Shown: in pieces, positions 1 to 5,199 of the stretch
How the letters are laid out: every line of letters starts with the position of its first letter
Numbering within the stretch: position 1 is the stretch's first letter
Assembly (NCBI GenBank): GCA_934630555.1
Contig: CAKTXB010000069.1
Span: 1 to 8,651, forward strand
Direction: 5' to 3'
DNA length: 8,651 nt
Origin: an uncultured Oscillospiraceae bacterium
GTDB lineage: Bacteria; Bacillota; Clostridia; Oscillospirales; Oscillospiraceae
The notes under the pieces: generated by a model
Databases searched by the model: none
What the model was told of the DNA's origin: nothing
The model's input: only the letters and a program-made list of their open reading frames with translations
Program-made: the position numbers and the translations under genes

Positions 1-1001
1 AGATAGCCCTGTTCCTCCAGATCCTTCACGATGGCCTTGCGGCACTCGTAGCGGTCCATGCCGTTGTACTTGCCGCCGTTTTCATTGATCTTGCCGTCGT
101 CCGCGATCACGCGGATGATCTCCAGATTGTGCCGCAGGCCGACCTCAAAGTCGTTCGGATCATGCGCCGGGGTCATCTTCACCGCGCCCGTACCAAAGCC
201 GATCTCACAGTATTCATCGCCCACAATGGGGATCTCGCGGTTCATAATGGGCAAAATGCACGTTTTGCCAATGAGGTGCTTGAACTTTTCATCCTCCGGA
301 TTCACGGCCACGCCCGTGTCGCCCATCATCGTTTCCGGACGCGTCGTCGCGACCACGATGTCGCCGCTGCCGTCCGACAGCGGATAGCGGATATACCACA
401 GGTGGCCGGGCTTGTCCACATACTCGACCTCCGCGTCCGACAGCGCTGTAATGCAGTGCGGACACCAGTTGATGATGCGGCTGCCCTTATAGATAAGCCC
501 CTTGTCATACAGCTCACAGAACGTTTCGCGCACAGCCTTGGAGCAGCCCTCGTCCATCGTGAACCGGCTGCGCGACCAGTCGCAGGAAACGCCCAGCTTC
601 TTCTGCTGCTGCACGATGCGGCTGCCGTACTTTTCCTTCCATGCCCAAACGCGCTCCAAAAACTTCTCGCGGCCCAGGTCATAGCGCGTCAGGCCCTCAT
701 TTTTGCGCAGCTCCTCCTCGACCTTGATCTGCGTGGCAATGCCGGCATGGTCCGTGCCGGGCAGCCACAGGGCGCTGTAGCCCTGCATCCGCTTGTAGCG
801 CGTCAGAATATCCTGCAGCGTCGAGTCCAGCGCGTGGCCCATGTGCAGCTGGCCCGTCACGTTGGGAGGCGGCATCACGATGGAATACGGCTTCTTGTCC
901 GGGTCAACGGTTGCTTTAAAGCAGTCGTTCTCCATCCACATCTCGTAGATCTGACCCTCCACCTGTTTCGGGTCATACTGTTTCGGCAGTTCTTTTCTCA
1001 T
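1..1001 (-). CDS. valS: Valyl-tRNA synthetase, N-terminal part (3' end beyond window)
   Basis: Cytoplasmic class Ia aminoacyl-tRNA synthetase that charges tRNA-Val with valine and edits mischarged threonine. Only the first 333 codons are present; the gene continues past position 1. The protein begins [20 protein letters not shown]. The Rossmann-fold HIGH element is seen as [15 protein letters not shown] (residues about 44-58, HMGH at 53-56), followed by the ValS-type [10 protein letters not shown] (about 82-91). [18 protein letters not shown] stretch and a later [16 protein letters not shown] stretch belong to the CP1 editing domain. The KMSKS loop and anticodon-binding domain lie outside the window. 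The ATG is preceded by AGGAG with 7 nt spacing. The valine T-box leader directly upstream independently supports the identity, and expression is expected to rise when uncharged tRNA-Val accumulates. Confidence 0.98.
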   Translation of the reverse strand, partial: MRKELPKQYDPKQVEGQIYEMWMENDCFKATVDPDKKPYSIVMPPPNVTGQLHMGHALDSTLQDILTRYKRMQGYSALWLPGTDHAGIATQIKVEEELRKNEGLTRYDLGREKFLERVWAWKEKYGSRIVQQQKKLGVSCDWSRSRFTMDEGCSKAVRETFCELYDKGLIYKGSRIINWCPHCITALSDAEVEYVDKPGHLWYIRYPLSDGSGDIVVATTRPETMMGDTGVAVNPEDEKFKHLIGKTCILPIMNREIPIVGDEYCEIGFGTGAVKMTPAHDPNDFEVGLRHNLEIIRVIADDGKINENGGKYNGMDRYECRKAIVKDLEEQGY

Positions 1002-1107
1002 TGCATTGCTCCTGTTCTGAATATTCAAACTCGATTTCTTTTGGAAAAACCTGCAAAGCCGCACCGTACAAATTTGCCAACTGTCTTTTGCGCGGAATGC
1101 TGCCTGC

Positions 1108-1138
1108 AAAAAACGCCCTGAACGAATCGTTCAGGGCG
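1108..1138 (-). terminator. Intrinsic terminator of the valS T-box
   Basis: On the minus strand CGCCCTGAACG (1138-1128) pairs perfectly with CGTTCAGGGCG (1124-1114) around a three-base loop. It is followed at once by six T residues (1113-1108). Eleven base pairs plus the U run make a strong rho-independent terminator. It sits just downstream of the T-box core, as expected for an element that is disrupted when the antiterminator forms with uncharged tRNA. About 106 nt separate it from the valS start. Confidence 0.95.
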
Positions 1139-1247
1139 AAGACTTGCTCCGTGGTACCACCTGCGTTCCCGCAAGGCGGGCGCTCTGCACTCTGTAACGG
1201 GAGTACCCGGCGCGGCCTACTGTCCATTCAGCCCGCAGCTCCGAGGC

Positions 1248-1250
1248 GAC
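1248..1250 (-). promoter_or_regulatory. T-box specifier codon GUC
   Basis: The minus strand reads GAAT-GTC-GCCTC here, the usual specifier-loop context in clostridial T-boxes (GAAU, then the codon, then a CCUC stretch). GUC is a valine codon, so the leader should pair with a tRNA-Val bearing GAC in its anticodon. The assignment rests on sequence context rather than on a computed fold. Confidence 0.8.
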
Positions 1251-1343
1251 ATTCCAGCAGCTTCCCGAAAGGCTTGCACCAAAAACGCCTTCTCTCTGCA
1301 CGGGTCTGCGGCCGTACTCTTCCTCATCTCAGCCTGTTTTGCG

Positions 1344-1373
1344 ATATTGATCCGAACGCTCACACGTCCTCAA
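1344..1373 (-). promoter_or_regulatory. Possible weak sigma-A promoter for the valS T-box transcript
   Basis: On the minus strand TTGAGG (1373-1368), an 18-nt spacer and CAATAT (1349-1344) could be -35 and -10 boxes overlapping the end of the upstream coiled-coil gene. A start about 7 nt further on (near 1337) would fall just before the T-box stem I region, which is the right place. The -10 match is poor (3 of 6), so this is only a candidate. The leader might instead be part of a transcript from upstream. Confidence 0.25.
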
Positions 1374-1857
1374 TGATGGGCGACGGCTTGGCCGCCTGCG
1401 GATTGACCAGCGCGCGGAACTTCGCGCGCGACTCCCGCAGATCCGACAGCGACTGCGCAATGGAATCCTCCGTGCGCTTCATGGCGTCGTCCACATAGTC
1501 GTTCGTCACCTGACGCAGCTCTTTGATCTTCTGCTGCGCGGCGCGGATCATGTCGTTGGCCTCCTGCTCTGCCTGCCGGTAAACCTCCTCACGCGATACC
1601 ATCTGCTTGGCACGCTGCTCGGCCTGCTTGAGAATATTCTCGGCCTCGCGCTTCGCGTTCGTAATGACCTCGTTGCGCGATTCCACGATCGTCTTGGCCT
1701 GCTTCAGCTCGCCCGGGAGCTGGTTGCTGATCTCATCGAGCAGATCAAGCACCTTATCGCGCTCCACCACGCATTTTTCTGCGCCCAGCGGCAAACTCCA
1801 CGCGTCCTGCACCATCTCATACAGGGTCGTGATGATCTCCTCTACTCCGTTCGCCAT
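1360..1857 (-). CDS. DivIVA/ATPase-like coiled-coil protein of unknown function
   Basis: A 165-aa soluble protein with no signal peptide or membrane segment. Residues 1-50 look ordered and contain a W20-S-L-P-L motif and a DKVLDLLDEISNQLPGEL stretch (residues 34-51). Residues about 50-150 are almost entirely charged and Ala/Gln-rich, a long coiled coil, followed by a short Pro-containing tail ending IIEDV. Proteins of this kind downstream of coaD in Clostridia are usually labelled 'ATPase' or 'ATP synthase F0 subunit B-like'. I see no Walker motif, so those names probably reflect only the coiled coil. DivIVA-type scaffolding is an alternative guess. The ATG has a perfect AGGAGG 8 nt upstream, and the end of coaD (TAA) overlaps the start of that Shine-Dalgarno. 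It lies 12 nt from coaD and before the valS T-box. The reading frame is well supported; the function is unknown. Confidence 0.85.
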   Translation of the reverse strand: MANGVEEIITTLYEMVQDAWSLPLGAEKCVVERDKVLDLLDEISNQLPGELKQAKTIVESRNEVITNAKREAENILKQAEQRAKQMVSREEVYRQAEQEANDMIRAAQQKIKELRQVTNDYVDDAMKRTEDSIAQSLSDLRESRAKFRALVNPQAAKPSPIIEDV

Positions 1858-1869
1858 AATCGTTCCTCC

Positions 1870-2355
1870 TTAACTTCGCCCGGCCAGCCGGGCCTCAAAA
1901 TCGCGGATGATCTGCTGCGGCAAGAAGTCGCTCAGATCCGCGCCATAGCGTCCCATTTCCTTGACGGCGCTGGAGCTGAGATACATAAACTGATGCTCCG
2001 CCGTCAAAAACATGGTGTCAAGCCCCGGGTTGAGCTTGTGGTTGATCAGCGCCATCTGAAACTCGCGCTCAAAATCCGACACCGCCCGCAGCCCCTTTAC
2101 CACAACATGGCTGTCGTGAGCCCGCGCAAAATCGGCAAGCAGGCCGTCTGCGTGCTCTACCGTGACATTCGGGATGTCTGCCGTCACACGCCGGAGCATT
2201 TCCACACGCTCCTCAGGCGTAAACATGGGCTGCTTTTCACCGTTCACCATCACACACACAATGAGATGGTCGAAGCTGCGCGCCGCGCGGCAAATGATGT
2301 TCAGATGTCCATTCGTGACCGGGTCAAAGCTGCCCGGATAGATCGCAGTGTTCAT
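1870..2355 (-). CDS. coaD: Phosphopantetheine adenylyltransferase
   Basis: CoaD (PPAT) catalyses the penultimate step of coenzyme A synthesis in the cytoplasm, joining ATP and 4'-phosphopantetheine to give dephospho-CoA and pyrophosphate. The 161-aa length is normal for the family. The nucleotidyltransferase signature YPGSFDPVTNGHLN is at residues 6-19, with the (T/H)xGH element as TNGH (14-17). VVVKGLRAVSDFEREFQMA (84-102) and the C-terminal YLSSSAVKE (125-133, equivalent to ISSTxxR/K) complete the active site. No catalytic residue appears to be missing. The start overlaps the rsmD stop by ATGA and has AGGAG 5 nt upstream, so it is translationally coupled to rsmD. The rsmD-coaD pair is a very common arrangement in Firmicutes. 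Confidence 0.97.
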   Translation of the reverse strand: MNTAIYPGSFDPVTNGHLNIICRAARSFDHLIVCVMVNGEKQPMFTPEERVEMLRRVTADIPNVTVEHADGLLADFARAHDSHVVVKGLRAVSDFEREFQMALINHKLNPGLDTMFLTAEHQFMYLSSSAVKEMGRYGADLSDFLPQQIIRDFEARLAGRS

Positions 2356-2915
2356 TCGGTCTCCTGAGCGCCGCCGCCTCTGCGATAAAGCGTGATGGCA
2401 GTTTTGCCGTAACGGTAATTTTTCGCCTGGTACAGACCAGGAATTTGCGCAGAAAGCTGCTTTTCGATCGGTCTTTCGCAGATTATTATACCACGCTCCT
2501 GCAAAATGTCAATTTCCGATATGCGATTCAGCGCATTTTCCAAAAAAATCTCTGCGTAGGGCGGGTCCAGAAAGATGATGTCAAACGTTTCCCGGCAGCC
2601 GGATAAGAAAGCAAGGTAGTCAGCGCACACCAGCCGTGCCTGCGATAAAAGCCGCGTCTTTTCCAAATTTTCGCGCACCACCGCGATCGCTTCCCGGCGC
2701 GCGTCCACAAAAACGGCCTCCTTCGCGCCGCGGCTGAGCGCCTCAATGCCCAGCTGCCCCGAGCCAGCAAACAGATCCAGCACCCGCGCGCCCTCCACCT
2801 CAAACTGAATGGCCGAGAACAGCGCTTCCTTCACCTGATCCATCGTCGGGCGTGTCTGCATCCCCTTGGGCGCTTTGAGCGTCATGCCCCGCGCCGTTCC
2901 GGTGATCACTCGCAT
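2352..2915 (-). CDS. rsmD: 16S rRNA (guanine(966)-N(2))-methyltransferase
   Basis: RsmD methylates N2 of G966 in 16S rRNA, using S-adenosylmethionine, during 30S assembly. The 187-aa protein starts MRVITGTARGMTLKAPKG and has the family's TRPTMDQVKEALFSAIQ (residues 21-37). The SAM-binding motif I is VLDLFAGSGQLGIEALSRGA (45-64), with an acidic VFVDARRE strand end (68-75). Motif IV is LDPPY (116-120), the catalytic N-methyltransferase DPPY. The C-terminal YRYGKTAITLYR is typical of the family. The ATG lies inside the 3' end of uvrC (10-nt overlap) and is preceded by AGGAGG about 10 nt upstream. The stop overlaps the coaD start. Family length and motifs are intact. Confidence 0.96.
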   Translation of the reverse strand: MRVITGTARGMTLKAPKGMQTRPTMDQVKEALFSAIQFEVEGARVLDLFAGSGQLGIEALSRGAKEAVFVDARREAIAVVRENLEKTRLLSQARLVCADYLAFLSGCRETFDIIFLDPPYAEIFLENALNRISEIDILQERGIIICERPIEKQLSAQIPGLYQAKNYRYGKTAITLYRRGGGAQETE

Positions 2916-4741
2916 GGCGGTTCTTCCTCCTGTTTATGAAAATGCTGCCACACGGCCTCCGCCGCGTTTTGCGGCAGGACCTCACAAAGCTGCGGGAGCC
3001 CCGCGGCACGGATGGCGCTGACAGATTTAAAATGCTTCAGCAGCGCTGCGCGCCGCTTCGGCCCAATGCCCTCGATCTGCTCCAGACTCGACGCGCGCAC
3101 ATGGCTGCTGCGCAGCAGCCGGTGATATGTGATGGCAAACCGGTGCGTTTCCTCCTGAATACGCCCCACGAGTGCAAACACTGCGGGCGCCGCTGTCAGG
3201 CTGATCTCCGCCCCCTCCGGCGTAATGAGCGCCCGCGTGCGGTGGCGGTTGTCCTTCACCATGCCAAAGATTGGGAACGACAACCCCATGGCTGCCAGTT
3301 CCTCCCGCACACAGTTCGCGTGCTCCTGCCCGCCGTCGATGAGCAGCGCGTCCGGCGCAGTTTCAAATCCGGCGTCGCCGTTTTGATAGTGCGCGAACCG
3401 CCGGTGCAGCGTCTGCCGCATGGACGCATAGTCGTCCTGATCCGTCAGGTCCTCGATCTTAAAGCGCTTATAGTCCTTTTTGCTTGGCCGCCCGTCTACA
3501 AACACCACCATAGACGATACAATGTCCGTGCCGGCCGTGTTGGAAATATCATAGGATTCCAGCCGTTCCGGCGGCGCAGGCAGGCGCATGAGCGCACCCA
3601 GCTGCCCCAGCGCGCCATGCAGACGCTCTTCACGCGTTGTGACGCGCTCTGCCTCCTCCCGGGCATTTTTCTGTGCCAGCTCCATCATGCGCACCCCGTC
3701 GCCGCGCTGCGGCACACGAATGTGCACCTTTTTGCTCAGCTGCTGATAGAGAAGCTGCTCAAACAGCGCTGCGTCGTCCATCGCAAACGGCAGCAGGATC
3801 TGCTTCGGCGCCGCGCCGCGCGCCAAGTAATATTGCTTCACAAGTGACGATACCGCCTCCTGTGCATCATCCGCCGGCGGGAAAATTTCATAGTCCTTAT
3901 CCAGCAGATTGCCGTCCACATAATGCAGCACCGCAAAGCACGCCTTGGCCTCGCTCTGATAATACCCCACCACGTCCGTGTTCGCCATCGTGGCCGCCGT
4001 CACCAGCTGTCGCTGGCTCAGCGACTGCACGGCCCGCAGCCGGTCGCGCAGCACCGCCGCGCGCTCAAATTCCAGCTTGTCGGAAGCTTCCTCCATCTGC
4101 CGCTGCAAATCGCCCGTCAGCTCCTGATATTTGCCCTCCAGCATCAAAACGGCCTGCTGCATCCGCGCGCGGTACTCCTCCGGCGAACGTGAAAGCTGGC
4201 ACCAGCCGTCGCAGTTGTTCATGTGATAATTCAGGCAAGGCCGCTCCTTGCCCAAGTCGCGCGGAAATTTTTTGCCGCACCCCGGCAGCTTCAAACAAAG
4301 CCGCAGTGTGTCGATCACACTTTGCGTGATATAGCGCCCGCCATACGGCCCAAAGTATTCCGCCCCGTCGTCCTGCACGCGGCTCACCAGCTCCAGTACC
4401 GGATATTCTTCCCGCATATCCACACGCAAATACGGATAACCCTTGTCGTCCTTCAGCAGAATGTTGTACTTTGGCATATGCCGCTTGATAAGCGAGCATT
4501 CCAGCACCAACGCTTCAAATTCCGATGCAGCCACGATCACGTCAAAATGGTCGATCTGACTGACCATCCGACGCGTTTTCGGCGTGTGGGAACTTGAATC
4601 CTGAAAATACTGGCTCACACGGTTCTTGAGCTTTTTTGCCTTGCCCACATAAATGACCGTGCCGGTCTTGTCCTGCATGATATAAACGCCCGGCTCCAGC
4701 GGCAAAGTGCGTGCTTTGTCCTTCAGTTCTTCAAATGTCAT
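2906..4741 (-). CDS. uvrC: UvrABC excinuclease subunit C
   Basis: UvrC makes the two incisions flanking a DNA lesion marked by UvrA-UvrB in nucleotide excision repair. The 611-aa length is normal. Order of domains: GIY-YIG nuclease (residues about 14-95, with GVY at 18-20 and YVG at 31-33); a cysteine-rich segment with C155, C169, C177 and C181 (plus C149); a UVR domain for UvrB contact (about 213-240, DKLEFERAAVLRDRL); an RNase H-like nuclease with YDISN (397-401), LLIDGGQ (466-472) and KDNRHRTR (496-503); and a C-terminal helix-hairpin-helix (about 552-590, IEGIGPKRRAALLKHF). The start fits the family N-terminus, but no Shine-Dalgarno is visible before the ATG. The gene begins only about 10 nt after the terminator of the upstream HPr gene. 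It overlaps rsmD by 10 nt. Confidence 0.97.
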   Translation of the reverse strand: MTFEELKDKARTLPLEPGVYIMQDKTGTVIYVGKAKKLKNRVSQYFQDSSSHTPKTRRMVSQIDHFDVIVAASEFEALVLECSLIKRHMPKYNILLKDDKGYPYLRVDMREEYPVLELVSRVQDDGAEYFGPYGGRYITQSVIDTLRLCLKLPGCGKKFPRDLGKERPCLNYHMNNCDGWCQLSRSPEEYRARMQQAVLMLEGKYQELTGDLQRQMEEASDKLEFERAAVLRDRLRAVQSLSQRQLVTAATMANTDVVGYYQSEAKACFAVLHYVDGNLLDKDYEIFPPADDAQEAVSSLVKQYYLARGAAPKQILLPFAMDDAALFEQLLYQQLSKKVHIRVPQRGDGVRMMELAQKNAREEAERVTTREERLHGALGQLGALMRLPAPPERLESYDISNTAGTDIVSSMVVFVDGRPSKKDYKRFKIEDLTDQDDYASMRQTLHRRFAHYQNGDAGFETAPDALLIDGGQEHANCVREELAAMGLSFPIFGMVKDNRHRTRALITPEGAEISLTAAPAVFALVGRIQEETHRFAITYHRLLRSSHVRASSLEQIEGIGPKRRAALLKHFKSVSAIRAAGLPQLCEVLPQNAAEAVWQHFHKQEEEPPCE

Positions 4742-4751
4742 AGCTTTTATG

Positions 4752-4790
4752 AAAAAGCTGCCTCAAAAACACGCGGTTTTTGAGGCAGCT
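4752..4790 (-). terminator. Strong intrinsic terminator after the HPr-like gene
   Basis: On the minus strand a perfect 15-bp inverted repeat, AGCTGCCTCAAAAAC (4790-4776) and GTTTTTGAGGCAGCT (4770-4756), encloses a five-base loop and runs into a short T tract (4756-4752). It starts 15 nt after the HPr-like stop codon. This is a convincing rho-independent terminator for that gene. Its 3' edge is only about 10 nt upstream of the uvrC start codon. Confidence 0.9.
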
Positions 4791-4805
4791 CCTGATTCGT
4801 GTATA

Positions 4806-5066
4806 TCAGAAAATCTCCTTGACGAGCATTTCCGTCAGTGCATTGACGGCTTCCTCTTCATCCGGGCCTTCGGCCAGAATGCTGACGCGCGTGCCCTTGG
4901 TGATACCCATGGACAGAACGCCGAGCAGGCTTTTGGCGTTGATCTTGCGATCCTCGACCTCGATCCAGATGCTGGACTTGAACTCGTTCGCCTTCTGGAT
5001 GAAGTACGTAGCCTGACGGTTGTAAAGGCCGGATTCGCACTTGACAATGGATTGCTGCATATACAT
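4806..5066 (-). CDS. HPr-family protein lacking the His15 phosphorylation site (Crh-like)
   Basis: The 86-aa protein aligns in register with HPr over its whole length. Canonical HPr carries phosphate from EI to PTS sugar permeases on His15 within GLHARPA. Here the segment reads GLYNRQA, so residue 15 is Tyr, Arg17 is kept and Pro18 is Gln. The regulatory loop INAKSLLGVLSMGI is intact with Ser46 at exactly the canonical position, the residue phosphorylated by HPr kinase/phosphorylase in Firmicutes. The rest (FIQKANEFKSSIWIE, ILAEGPDEEEAVNAL) is typical HPr fold. It therefore probably acts as a regulatory partner, for example with CcpA, like Bacillus Crh (Gln15), not as a phosphocarrier. The start at 5066 is chosen because AAGGAG lies 9 nt upstream and it restores standard numbering; an in-frame ATG at 5111 has no such signal. 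The gene has its own promoter and terminator. The fold is certain; the role is inferred. Confidence 0.93.
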   Translation of the reverse strand: MYMQQSIVKCESGLYNRQATYFIQKANEFKSSIWIEVEDRKINAKSLLGVLSMGITKGTRVSILAEGPDEEEAVNALTEMLVKEIF

Positions 5067-5075
5067 TTGCTGACA

Positions 5076-5081
5076 CTCCTT
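5076..5081 (-). promoter_or_regulatory. Ribosome binding site fixing the HPr-like start
   Basis: AAGGAG on the minus strand, 9 nt before the ATG at 5066. The other in-frame ATGs are at 5111, which lacks a Shine-Dalgarno, and at 5060, which is 15 nt away. This site therefore supports the 86-aa product. Confidence 0.8.
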
Positions 5082-5137
5082 ACCTATCTCGCATGACGAT
5101 CTCTCAAACATAAAATCTGGTATTATGCTTTGCTACA

Positions 5138-5165
5138 ATTTTACCAGAGAATACGAAAATGTCAA
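5138..5165 (-). promoter_or_regulatory. Sigma-A-type extended -10 promoter of the HPr-like gene
   Basis: The minus strand shows a perfect -35 box TTGACA (5165-5160), a 16-nt spacer and the -10 box TAAAAT (5143-5138). The TG one base before the -10 box makes it an extended -10 promoter. Transcription would start near 5131, giving a leader of about 65 nt. It lies in the short gap between mutS2 and the HPr-like gene, so the HPr-like gene is likely transcribed on its own and well expressed. I see no clear catabolite-responsive (cre) element around it. Confidence 0.85.
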
Positions 5166-5199
5166 TATAAAACTTGTCCTGCCCGGGCACGTGCCGGCC

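Larger units (their letters stand above)
1108..1340 (-). promoter_or_regulatory. T-box riboswitch leader of valS, specifier GUC (Val)
   Basis: Class I T-box leader that reads uncharged tRNA-Val and switches between a terminator and an antiterminator. Read on the minus strand, it shows the expected landmarks in order: AGTA of the specifier-loop 5' side (1315-1318), the AGAGAG bulge (1292-1297), GGTGCAAGCC of the distal double T-loop (1271-1280), and GAAT followed by the putative specifier GTC (1248-1250) then GCCTC. The T-box itself, AGGTGGTACCACGG, lies at about 1149-1162. It carries TGGT, which can pair with the tRNA acceptor end ACCA. An intrinsic terminator closes the element. The specifier matches the downstream valS gene. 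The 5' boundary is approximate. The landmarks are seen directly; the mechanism is inferred from the family. Confidence 0.95.

Noticed and set aside
129..1121. Long plus-strand open frame opposite valS (about 330 codons)
   Set aside because: It is antisense to a clear ValS reading frame, rich in Arg/His/Ala as expected from the complement of a GC-rich gene, and matches no family I recognise.
973..1227. Minus-strand open frame across the T-box and valS start (84 codons)
   Set aside because: It runs through the structured T-box, terminator and the beginning of valS in a different frame; no protein family is recognisable.
2936..3847. Long plus-strand open frame opposite uvrC (about 303 codons)
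   Set aside because: A shadow of the uvrC coding sequence: no domain, Arg/His-rich composition, and the minus-strand UvrC is unambiguous.
5080..5094. Four-codon upstream open frame (ATG to TAA) whose stop overlaps the HPr-like Shine-Dalgarno
   Set aside because: Too short to judge, with no ribosome binding site of its own and an unremarkable peptide; most likely chance.
5067..5111. 15-residue N-terminal extension of the HPr-like protein from the ATG at 5111
   Set aside because: No Shine-Dalgarno precedes it. Starting at 5066 restores exact HPr numbering (residues 15 and 46) and uses the AAGGAG site.
5101..5165. cre (CcpA) operator near the HPr-like promoter
   Set aside because: I looked for a TGNAANCGNTNNCA-type palindrome around the promoter and found none.
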